Under the pieces are notes generated by a model. The model made no database searches and was not told where the DNA came from. It saw only the letters and a program-made list of their open reading frames with translations. Below, one piece after another: positions 21,804 to 32,537 of a DNA stretch of 64,000 bases. This DNA comes from Edaphochlamys debaryana (lineage: Eukaryota > Chlorophyta > Chlorophyceae > Chlamydomonadales). Where the stretch lies: NCBI GenBank assembly GCA_016858145.1, contig JAEHOE010000057.1, forward strand, positions 496,001 through 560,000. The letters are read 5' to 3'. Each line of letters begins with the position of its first letter. Positions within the stretch are counted from its first letter, which is position 1. A program made the position numbers and the translations under genes.

Positions 21804-24800
21804 ATGAGCTCCATACGGATTGGGCGCTGGCTAGGGGGCTGCTTCAAGGCCGGCGGGGCACACGCCGATGAGCCCGCGGCTGATGCGGCCCGCGGTCCCG
21901 CTTCACGCGGTCCGCCGGCCGGCACGGGGCAGCATCGGCGACAGGGCCAAGAGGATGACAGCCCTGAGCATCGCGCGGTGCGTCGACATCTGCTTAGTGG
22001 GGAGAGCCGTCCTGCTGCTCAACGCAGGGCATCGGGCTGCCTGCTTAGGTTGTAGCCTTGACGTGGCTGGTTTCTTCTGCACGCCTTGATCGGAGCCAAT
22101 TTGGGGACGTTGACTTTCGTTCGGTCAGATAGGAGATGGCGCCAACGCTCTGTTTCCGCAGGTCGCCGCGGCGCACGAGCTGTCGGCCCGGCTTGTGGGA
22201 CTCCAGGGCAGCTGTCTGAGTCGGGTCGCATCAGCGGCGGCTGTTGTGTCGTCCGGTTTGGGTGCCGAGGTCCGGTAAGCAGGAGGGCAGGAGGGCAGGC
22301 GCAGGGCAGGGGCAGGGTCTCACCAGCCACCTAGACCGTTCGACACAACAGCCGCCGCTTGCGGAAGTGAGCGTCGGACGGAAGTCGAACCCAAACCTCT
22401 CTGTGGCCGCAAAGAGCGCACAGGGGCCCAACCCGGGCAGAGTCTGTTGTGCAAGCCAACCCCCGCCAGCGGCGCCTTGACCTGGCACTGACGCCCGCAA
22501 CTCCACCATGCTGCCCCGCAGCCTGTATGCCACCTTGTCAAGTGAAGCCAGTACCTCACGCGCTCCGCGGGACGCCTTCGTGCTGGTCCTCTCCACGGCT
22601 GATGGGGGCCTCGACCGGGGGGGCCGGTTGCCTGTGGTGGGGCAAGCGGTACGGCCTGCCGTCGAGGCTGCACCCAGAGCCGCCGGGTCTCAAGCGGCGG
22701 CTGTATCGACAGGCAATGTAGGGGCCAGCAGCTACGGAGGGACGACGGTCATGGATAACGCGCATCCCTCAGTGCCATCGGATTACGGGGACTCGGCCCT
22801 GGGGCTGGCGGCGCCAGAGCCGCTGCCGTCCCTGCTCGCCCGCATGCTGGAGGCCAAGGCACGTCCGGGGTTTGGGGCCTGCAAGTTTTGGGGGCGCCAG
22901 CTGGGCCCGACAAAGATGAGTGCACACTTACACCCGTACCAACCCGCACCAACCCACACCAACCCACATCGACCCACATCGATATCACCCGCAGGCGCCC
23001 GTCTTCCGCGCTGCTGCTGAGCCCGGCGGCGAGGGCGTCTCAGTGGCGCTCGTGCCTCTGTCCACGGAGGACGGCATTGCGGCGGCTCTTTGGATCGCCC
23101 GCAGGGGCGATACCGCCGTGGGCCCTGCAGTGGGCCCGGACCGTACCGACGCCACAGGAGCTTTGCCCTGCCCGTCGCTGCTTAGCAGCCCCACGGCCCT
23201 CCGTCACCTTGGCCTGAGCCTGTCGCTGTGCCTGCTCTCCGCCGACGGCCACCGCTCCATGGCCGTGCTGGCGGCGGCGCTGCTGTCCCTGTCGTGCGCC
23301 CCCAGCCTGCAGCAGCTGGTGGCGGGGCTGTGCGAGGGCGCCGCGGAGACCGTGCGGCACCGCTTCTCGCTCAGCCCCCGGGTGGTGGCGGCGCTAGTGC
23401 CGGACCTGGGCTCGGCGGTGGGGCTGCTGCTCAGCACGGGGCCGGAGTGGCCTCCGGCGGGTGCGGGCCCCTCGCCATCGACCAGCTTGCAGGGCCTGCA
23501 GCGCGGTGCCTCCAGGTGGGTATCCCAAATAAGGTTATGTAGTCTCTTACACCGCATACGGTGTCTTCCAACAGGAACACACAAGTCAGCTGGGAGGGCC
23601 TGATCATCTCACGCACTCTTCCGGTTGTCCTTCGCCCACGCGCTACACCAGGAGTGCCCACTGACTCAACAACCTGCGTGCATGTGCAGGCCCCAGACCC
23701 ACTCCCCCGGCAACAGCGCTTCGAGCAACACCGCCCCGTCTTCGCTGACCCCGCTCGGGCCGTCCCGGCCGCTCCTGAACCTGGCAGCCATGCTCGCCCA
23801 CGGAGGGGTCGAGCCCGTGCCGGAGTCCCCTTCCGCGCCGGCGCCCATCGTGCCCCCCGGACCCGCCGCAAACCGCAACGACACCCCCAGCGACTCAGCC
23901 AACCGCGTCGTGCCGCTGTCGCCTAGGGAGCTCACGGCTGCGGAGACGGGGGGCTTACTCAGCTTTACTCAGCCCGTCCAGGCGCTGCGGGCCAAGCCCT
24001 TCCTCCTCACCCGCACGGTGCTCGGGTACCTGGCCAAGCGGCTGGTTGGCGCCGCCGGCCTGCCCACGGGCGGTGCCGCGGAGCAGCTCGGCCCCACCGC
24101 GCTCGCGCACGGGGCCAGCAGCAGCGAGCTCAGGGCGGCGGGGGAGTCGTCGCTGGCACCGGTGGGCCCCGCTGCGCTGGGTCTCGTCATCGAGGACTGC
24201 GCCATGCACGTCCAGGACCCGCACCGGCCCTCAAGGGACATCCTGCTGCTCCTCTCCGGCGCCGGCGCCCCGCCCACCTCCTTGACGATGCAGAACGTGT
24301 TTTCGTCCACGGAGGGCTACCTGAGCGGCACGGGGGCGCCGGGGGGTACCGGCAGCAGCACGGTGGCGGCCAGTGGCGGGTCGGGCCGCGGCGTGCGGTC
24401 GATGCTGGTTCTGACGGTGCAGGCGGGGACGGAGGCGCGGCAGTCCGTGCTGGGCCTGTACGTGCTGTTCCCTCAGCACCTGCTGCCCCTCGAGCTGCTG
24501 CGCGAGGCGCGGGCGCTGCTGCTGGAGCTGCTGCAGGTTGGTGGGGGTGGGGCAGGGGCTGCAGGATGAGACGGACGGGCGACTTGTGCTGAGAACACTC
24601 CAACTGCGTTGCATGGCCATGTCATGTCACGGCCAAGGCATAGGCACGCTTGCGTGGGACCACCCTGTGCCGCCCTGCGTCCACCCTCACGCTCACCCCT
24701 GACCCACCCGGTTCTCCCACGTGCAGCTGGTGTGCCCGCTGCTGTCGCACCGCCTGTCGCGCCACTTCCCTTCCGAGCTCCAGACGCTGATGGCAGGGGC

Positions 24801-27800
24801 GCCGGGGTCCTACGCGGTGCTGCCCAGCTGGAGCCCGTCCGGTGCGGGGCACTCGGCCAGCCCCGGCCCCGGCCTGGCGCGCTTCCCCACCAGCACCTTC
24901 GCCGAGAGCGCCTCCAGCGGACCGCTGACGCGGCCTCGGAAGCTGCCCCAGCGCCGGCCCAGCACGCCCGTGCTCACGCCCGGACGCGGCAACGACATGC
25001 GGCACAGGTGCGGGGCCGCACAGTTCCTGCACAAGGGTTTGAGGGTCCCACTACGTCAGTACTGCAAAACTTGTGCCGTAATGCCCCTTTTGCCGCCCTA
25101 ACCATCCACCATGGACCCCCCCTCCCACCCCACCCCAGAGCGTACTGGAGCGTCGCCGAGGGCGGGGGCGGCCGGGGCAGCCAGGGGGGACCCTCGACCA
25201 GCGGCGAGGGGCCCGACTACTGGTACCGTGTCGTACAGATCGAGCAGGTGGCGGGCGGAGCCGGCGGCACGCCGGCAGGCGCGGGCCCCGCGTGCTACTC
25301 ACCGGCCATGGGCGCCGGCTTGGCAATCGTGGGGTCTGCGCCGGGCAGCGGCTTCAACGTGCAGTACACCACTGCCACGTCGCACTGTGCGGCCGGGGCC
25401 ATCAGCAGGAGCACCAGCGTCATCCACTTGGAGGACCTCGACCGTACGGGCTCGTCCCTCCACGCACAGGTGCGTGCGGCGCGTGGTTCCAAGGTTCCAT
25501 AGTTGATGCGCGTCTCAAGAGGGAAGACCGGTGCTGCGATGAGACACGCTCCCGCGCAACCCGATTCGGCTCAGCGGTAGTGCGCGTTCCCCTTGAGACA
25601 CGGCTTGCTGACGTGCGACACGCACCCTGCATCTGCCTCCCCGCCCGCCAGGCCCCTGCGCTGGTGGCCTCGCTGCAGAGCTCCATCGCCCTCGCACGGG
25701 CCGACGCGGCAGCGGGCATCACCCCCGGCGCCCTCTCTGCGGCCAGCAACGAGCGGTACGCCCTGCCCCTCTCTCTGCTTCACGCTCTGCAACGCGCTCG
25801 ACGACTAGCGCTCCGATGACATCCCTTCCCACGCCCCCTGCTGGCGCTCTTCCAGGTCGAGCACATCGGGCCTCCTCGCCGGGGCCTTGGCTTCCGGGGC
25901 TGCGCCCGGTGCCCCACAGGCCCAGGCCCAGGCCCAGGCCCAAGCCCAGGCCCAGGCCCAGGGGGTGGACGTGGCGACGCTCAAGCTGCTGTCCCGCATC
26001 GGCGAGGGCGGCTGCGCGGTGGTGTTCCGGGGGCGGCTGGGGCCCTCGGTGGACTGCGCGGTGAAGCTCATGGAGCTGCCAACGGTGGGGGGCTAGAAAG
26101 GGGGTAAAGGGAGGGGGGGAACAGGGGGCGGGTGCAGGGGCTTCGGCAGAGCGCCTTCCGGTCCCCAGGTTGCACAGCGGCACACCGCCCACACCGCCCG
26201 GCTTGCCCGTCACGCCTTGTCATTGCTTATTCGCTACTGGTGACACCGCCTGGCCATGCTACGGCACCCACGCTCGCCTGCTCCCTCCCGGCCCCTCCCC
26301 CTCCCCGTTCCCCCTGACCCCAGGACGACGACGACACAGCGGACGCCGGGTGGGCCGCGGACGAGGCGGGCCCGCTCGAGCTGGCGCCCTCCTCCCGGGA
26401 CCGCGCCGGCGGCGGGCCCAGCCCGGGCCCAGGCCGGGCCCAGCAGCAGCCCGGCTCGCAGCGGCGCTCCGTGCTGGCGGAGGGCTACGGCTTGGCGTGG
26501 GCCGCCGCGCTGCAGACCGCCGCCACCAAGCGGGGCCTGGCGGCGCGGCGCGTGCTGCTCCGTAACGCCATGGAGCTGGCCGCCCTCACCACCCTGGGGG
26601 GGCACCCCAACATCATGCAGGTGCGGCCGGGGCCCCGCTGCGAGCGCTTGTACCGTATGGGGTTCCGAGCCGGGGTTACCTGCTTCATACTTTGCACGGC
26701 ACGTAGATAGCCCTGTGGCCTGCGGGGCTGCTGATGCGCTGTCGTACGACGCATGTGCGCAGGTGTACGGCGTGCTGAGCAACGTGACGCTCAGCCGCCG
26801 GAGTCTGCCGGACGGCAACCACGAGCTTAAGCTCACTCAGCTGGACGAGCAGATTGACTACCAGGACCCCAGTAAGTGCCGAATTAGTCATGAGGTTTTG
26901 GCACTGCACGGCCTTTCGTGTACCCTTACCCACAGGGCCAAAGCGCAGCGTGCTAACACGGAGGGGTCCAGACATATCACCGTCAGCCACCTGCCCCGCT
27001 GCCCTGCGCCCGCAGACGCACCCCCGGTGTGCGCCGCCGTGGTCAGCGAGTGGTGCGACCTGGGCTCCCTCGAGAACGCCCTCATCTCCCGCACCTTCCC
27101 CGCCTTGGCCCGCCCGCACCCGGACCCGACCGCCGGAGGGGCGGCCGACCCGGCAGGGGGTGGCCGCAGCGGCACCGGTGGAAGCGCAGGCGGCGGACGC
27201 GTTATCAGCTACAAGGTGGGCTGCTGGGGGCGGGGGTGCGCGTGGTGCGGAAGCGTGCCGGTGGCTTGCTGGGCCGAGGGCAGAGCAGATCTTCTCCCAG
27301 CTGCTGCGCGGGCTGGTGGCCACTCGATTTAGAGAACACCTGAACTGACACCAATGGGGTGCCTTCCGCATCCGCCCCCATCGAACAGGTCATCCTGATG
27401 ACGCTGCTGGATGTGGCGCTGGCGCTGCGGCACCTGCACGCACACAACCTCATCCACAGGGGTGAGCCGCCTTGGCGGCTGAGGCATGGACTAGGGTAGC
27501 ATCCCCTTCGATTGATCCTGACGACGGCACCCTCCTCCTCCCCGCCCCACGCGCAGACATCAAGTCCGCCAACGTGTTCCTCCGCAGCTGCGCCACGGAC
27601 CCCCGGGGCTTCACCGCCAAGCTGGGAGGTGGGCGCCGGGGGGCCTCACACGGGCATGGCCCACGCACGCAGGGGGTTAGGCGTAACGGCACAGGCGGCC
27701 ACCTACCCATGACCCAAATCCCCATGCATAATTTGCCCATTGCCCCCAACAGACTTCGGCTTTGTCGCCATTTTGAGCCAGGTGAGCGAGGCTGGCTTGG

Positions 27801-29233
27801 AGCGTTGCAGTCATCAGCTTGAGAAAGAGGTGCCAGCTATCCCACCTCACAGCCCCATCCTCCAACCCACCCACCCCTCACAGCCCGGCGACGAGCAGAC
27901 CCGCGGGGAGCCCTACGCCCTGGCCGACGACTCGTGCGGCACGTGAGTTCCGGGAGGCAGGGGGACGTGTGATTCGCCTGCTTGCTCAGACCCCCGGCCC
28001 TCCACCATCCACCGCAGTGTGACCCACATGGCGCCGGAGGCGTTTGACAAGAGTGAGATCAGGCCTGATGCGGGATTGGGTGTGATGGAGTGCCCGCTGC
28101 GTGCAGTAGGCTTGGTGCATGCCGGAAGAGGCCACTGCAGCTGAGCGCGCCCTGTTCCCTTGGCCCTTTCGCCCTTTGCTTTCGAGCCACAGCCGCTCGC
28201 CTGGGTGCGTCCTGTGACATCTTCAGGTGGGGGACATGTGTACGGCCGCCATCGCCGCGCGCATTGCTACGTTCCCCTAAAACGCCAGGTCGCTCTCCAC
28301 CTCTAGTGCCACGGCTCGCCTCTCGCCCTTCGCCCTAGCGGTCATCGGGAACTGGCAACTCAGCTCGCACCTTCCCGGCATACCCCGCTGCTGCGCTTTG
28401 CCCGTTTTGCTTACTGCCTCCCTCCCTCTCCACGCCTTCCCTGCGTGTTGCCTGCGCGACAGCTTCGGCATCCTCATGTACGAGATGACCTCTGGCGGCT
28501 GCAGGCCGTACCTGGAGGTAAGGGGCCCCAGGATCTGTCTGCGCGTTCTACCTAGCTCGGCCGGGCACTGACCAACCGCACCAGCGCTCAACGAACAGCT
28601 GACCTCTATCTCTCATCTCAGTTACCCGGCCGGGCTGCTCCCTTGGCCATTGTTTGCCATGGCTGGCCTTCACTGGTTGGGCGTAGGAGACCCTGCAGCG
28701 TCAAGGCTGGGCCAAAAGTGCAGTCCTGCTATCGTCGCCTGCTCGCCCGCCCGTTCAGCCCATGGTCTTAGACGTCCCAATCAATGCCTCTCGGGTCTTG
28801 CCCCCGCTCCTCAGGCGGCAACGAACCAGATCTCGCTGCTTGTACGGCGTGGCGTACGGCCCAGCTTCAATGAAACGGTGCCGGCCGCTTACAGGTACGC
28901 CCGAATGAAGCGCTGGGCGGAGCACGTTAGCAGCTTTCTCCCAGCTTGCTGCGCACGTCACTGCTGGCACAGGCGTCTGGGCTTCCCCCACCTGCGCATT
29001 TACCCCGCGCACATGCATGTATGTGCCCCGGCTGTGTGCCGCCGACCCGTATGATGCCCGTCACCATGACCCGCCTCGCGCACGAATCCCTCGGTCGGCC
29101 CCGGGTCCCCAGGCGCCTCGCCGAGAGCTGCTGGAGTGCGGACCCCTCCCGCCGGCCCCGCGCTGCGGACCTGGTGGCGGCGCTCAGCCACATGATGACC
29201 TACCGACCGACTAGGACAGAACCCCCAAGATAA
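21804..29233 (+). CDS. Protein kinase A of a tandem pair (GAF-like N-terminus, TKL-like kinase domain)
   Basis: Many exons encode a long N-terminal region followed by a full protein kinase domain. The kinase part has the glycine loop RIGEGGCAVVFRG and the ATP lysine in DCAVKLMELP (about 25990-26080). It continues with ELAALTTLGGHPNIM, the hinge-like VSEWCDLGSLENAL, catalytic loop HRDIKSANVF (27455-27590), DFGFV (split by an intron), THMAPEAFDK, FGILMYEMTSGG and the final RLAESCWSADPSRRPRAADL. All catalytic residues are intact, so it should be active; the CW-x-x-DPSRRP ending suits TKL/MAP3K-like kinases. The N-terminal part has segments like LGLSLSLCLLSADGHRSMAV and GLYVLFPQHLLPLELLREA that resemble GAF modules, a call I make from pattern only. 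A (QA)n tract precedes the kinase domain. The start (MSSIRIGRWLGGCFK) and first exon joins are the weakest part. Substrates are unknown. Its paralogue lies directly downstream. Confidence 0.8.
25917..25961 (+). repeat. Coding hexanucleotide microsatellite, (Gln-Ala)n
   Basis: CAGGCC units encode an alternating Gln/Ala tract of 15 residues just before the kinase domain of kinase A. One unit has CAA in place of CAG. The tract is not present in kinase B, where the linker is Pro/Gly-rich. Confidence 0.85.
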
Positions 29234-31657
29234 TAATCGCTAAACCAAGTAAACTAGAGGCGCACTGCTTAAGGGCATGCACGCACGGCAAGTACGTAGT
29301 AGTATTAAGGTCGACCGATTAAGGGCATCCGTGCGAGGGATAGCACGGGGGCACGCGGTTAGTTTGCGCATCGCGAGAATTTATGTCCAGCGCAGGGGAG
29401 CGCGGCTGAGCCGAACAGCAGCCGAACGTGCTGGCTGGGACTACGCATTCCGAAACCTGCATGCCGCTGACGGACGACGCGCCTCCAATGTGCTAGCCCG
29501 TGGCTGTCCTCCGCGGCATGCATGGGGGCGCCACAGCACCCATGTCGTGAGCTGCTGCGGAACCCCATGCAGGGCCCTTGCGGCGGTGAGTTGATGCTGT
29601 CGTTCGGAATGGCGCGCATGGCTATTACGTAAGTTGTTGTGAAATGCCGTACGGCTAGTACGGGTTGTGCGTGCTTTCTGCAGACGCCGGGGTTGCTCAA
29701 GCCCAACTGCATTACAGGCCCTCATTTTACTGGATAAGCGTTCTCCGTTAGTTGGGCCATTGAACTGTTCCGAGGGCCAGTCCCCTTTTTATCCCGAGGC
29801 TTACCTCTGCTCTCGGAGGCGAGACTAACATCGATGTACCGGTGGCTAGGTACTCTTGGTGCTCTCAGTACTCTCGGGAACTTACCTTAGCATAATATTA
29901 TACGGCTACACGAATACGAATACGCGTGGACTTCCAAGCTTAAGAGGCGGACATGGGGACGTGCGGTGGGTTCCAAGTAGGGTTGCTCATTTTGTGGATC
30001 CAAGGTAGTGCGTGGGCATCCCGGGAGCGATGCGCCAACACGTGTTTCGTTTTGCCGGTATGTGGTCTGCACTGTCTTACCTCGAGTTGGCACAGGACCT
30101 CGGTGGGGAGTTCAGGGAGGTCCGTGCGTAATGCTTGAAGATTTTTGGAAGCACGTAAGGGCCGCACCCCCGAGCTGTGCAGCCCTCGCCCGCGCGCGTT
30201 GCGGTGAGCGCCCCTCGACGTCTCGTGCGTGTGTGCGGCGTAAGTGTGCAAGGCAGTTGCCAGCAGTCCGGTGTTTGTGCGTGAGCCGTGTGGGTTTGCT
30301 GTGCCTTGTGGGCCGGAAGCGTTGCGGCGGCCGCGGCCCTTTGCGGTCCGCGGCAAGCGTCACCTCCCTCACCTCGCTAGCCGAATTCCAATGGCGTCAT
30401 ATGGCTGTACGTGTGTTGTTATGGCCCTGTTTACCCAGCCTGGTGAAGGGGCTGGGTGAGTTTAACTTTGACGGCGGCGAGGAAGGGGGCAGGAGCGGGT
30501 GCGAAGCTGCGTGCCGTGGTGCGCGCTCGTTGCGGAGGGGTGGTGGGTCCCCTGGAGTCAGACGCGGACACTGGACTATTGTCTATGGCCGCACCCGTGG
30601 GCGTGTGGGCCAGCTTGGGCGGCTGGCGTTGCTTTTGAAGGAAGCCGTTGGTTTCGTGGGGTTTAGCGCCTCAACTATGGCTGCGCTCAACTTCATTGTC
30701 TAGCAGCAACTCCTGGCATATTGGTGGAGCACGCGGAGAAAACGGGGGGGCGGACTGGTGTCCGGCGGCGCCGATGCGGCGGCCAGGCGACGCGGGCTGA
30801 GCGTGCGGAGGCGGGATGCGTGTGGGCGGCGGAGGAGGGAGATGGGGAGCCGTCAGGAATCTAATGGCGTTGTTGCGCTTGGTCGATCAGTCACCTGATC
30901 TTAGGGGGGTTAGCGGCGCCAACTTTGGCTGGGCTGGGGTTGCTTTGTGGCATGGGAACTGGAATACGACGAATATCGTTTGCCTTTGCAAGGAGGATGG
31001 AAGCAAGGAGTCCTGCGTTAGTGGGCGTCTGCAACGTGCTCCTGAGGCCCTGCCGGCCGGCGGTTCGCAGACGCAGCGTTGCTTAGGGCGTGCGAGAGCG
31101 CTTGGGCAGAGTTGCACACGCGCAAACAGAAAGCATGGGGCGCAAGTGGCGGCCGCATGCAGCGCGATATATCCCCGTTGACATATTCCACTTTTGCAGC
31201 AGTGCCTGACTCGATATCCCTCTTCGCCAAGGAATTGCTTGTGCCTTGTGGGCGGTGGAGGGGGAGACGGGACGCCGGAAGCCCTGCGTGCGGCTTGCGG
31301 GGCAACGGCGGTCCTGGTCTGTTGGTGTTCCCTGTTTGCGGCCCCTATCTATTCGCCCCCGCCCCTCGTTGGCTTGCGCGCGCCGCCATGTGTGCTGGAA
31401 GCTGACAGTAAGTACTTGCCACAGCGGCCCACTTGCGCTCATGGAGGGCGAGGTGCTGTGGGCGACAGCGGGCCTGCCTGGGGCCCTCGGCGCGTGCGCC
31501 AGCACGTCCGTCGTCTTGCAGTGCACTCTCACGGGGTGGACGGGGCCCAGTGGAGAGTGGAGGGGTTGCCGGCACGCGTCAGTTGAGGATGGCAGTGCTC
31601 TCTCGGAAGTGCCGTATGCTACGATTGCTACCAACCTGTGAACGAGACACGGAATGC

Positions 31658-31732
31658 TCCATACCCCATTGGGAATGGGGCAGAGGGTGACCACAGCAAG
31701 GCTCAGTGCCGCTGCGGACGGGGCGTGGGGTC
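31658..31732 (+). repeat. Imperfect direct repeat, copy 1
   Basis: Segment with CCATACCCCATTGGGAATGG, GAGGGTGACCACAGCA and GCCGCTGCGGAC. It matches the segment at 31856-31935 with several mismatches and small gaps, about 200 bp apart. Confidence 0.5.
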
Positions 31733-31855
31733 AGGTCGGATGGGGTGGGGAGGTGGGGTGGGGAGGTGGGCATTGCCCCCGCGTAGTGAGCAAGCTACGA
31801 GGCTCTCTAGTAGACCGGGAGGACGGGCAGACGGGCATACTACCTACGGCCTACA

Positions 31856-31935
31856 TTCCATGCCCCTTGAATGGGGCGAGGGGGCGGAGGGTCACCACAG
31901 CATGGCACGGAGCCGCTACGGACTGGTGGGGACGT
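31856..31935 (+). repeat. Imperfect direct repeat, copy 2
   Basis: Segment with CCATGCCCCTTGAATGGGG, GAGGGTCACCACAGCA and GCCGCTACGGAC, the partner of the copy at 31658. Between the two copies lies a GTGGGGAGGTGGGG-type tract. Confidence 0.5.
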
Positions 31936-32314
31936 AGACATGGATAGACATACTGTGAGCTTGGCAGATAGACACAGCAGACCATCAAACAGCTTACATG
32001 GAAGGTCCGTCGCCATCGCTTGCGAGAAGGGGGGCGGGGCCTGGGGGCGGGCCAGAACTGGGCTGGACGGACTGAGGGTACACGTACGGCCATCGCGATG
32101 TACAACACATTGTTGGCATTACATCTTCGTCGGCCTGCACACTGCCCCTGACCCATGTCGACAGTCAGTAGTCGTGCTGTAGCCCGTGTGTGAGGCCCGG
32201 GAGGGGGGCCGCGCCAGTGCGAGCAGTCGCGATGCGACTGTGCAGTTTCGGCAGCCGTGCTTTGTTGCTCGATTGTGCTCCACCTCAACTTATAGCTTCG
32301 ATCCACCACAGCAG

Positions 32315-32320
32315 TATATA
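32315..32320 (+). promoter_or_regulatory. Possible TATA element for kinase B
   Basis: TATATA in GCAGTATATACTAGCC, about 220 bp before the proposed start at 32538. Spacing is plausible if the 5' UTR is long; supported by sequence only. Confidence 0.3.
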
Positions 32321-32537
32321 CTAGCCAGCTACGCCAACACGTACGCCGACTTGCTCTCGCACGCAGTTTTAAGCTTAAGCTGGGAGCGGTAGGCTCGCTC
32401 ATGCGCAACAGATGACGCTCGGCCTCAAAGCTCAGAAGCATAAGGCGGTGCAGAGAGCATCGCGCGGCACCGAGGAAACGGTCGCATCGTCTTAATCGTC
32501 GTCGCTCAGAGCGTACCCGGCGGGACGGAGCGTGCCA

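Larger units (their letters stand above)
29234..32537. other. Gene-poor spacer between the two kinase genes
   Basis: I find no supportable gene in 3.3 kb. The largest ORFs (plus strand 30008-30703; minus strand 31083-31694) have no recognisable domain and Cys/Arg-rich composition typical of translated non-coding DNA. Near 29890 there is an A/T-rich patch. An imperfect direct repeat lies at 31658 and 31856. The right end carries a TATATA (32315) likely belonging to kinase B. Confidence 0.45.

Noticed and set aside
30008..30703. 231-codon ORF between the kinases
   Set aside because: No domain, Cys/Arg-rich composition, no splice partners; looks like chance reading in GC-rich DNA.
31083..31694. 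203-codon minus-strand ORF
   Set aside because: No recognisable domain; it spans part of the direct-repeat region and has the composition of translated non-coding sequence.
29234..32537. Transposon between the tandem kinases
   Set aside because: I looked for terminal repeats, reverse transcriptase or transposase motifs and found none; only a short imperfect direct repeat is present.
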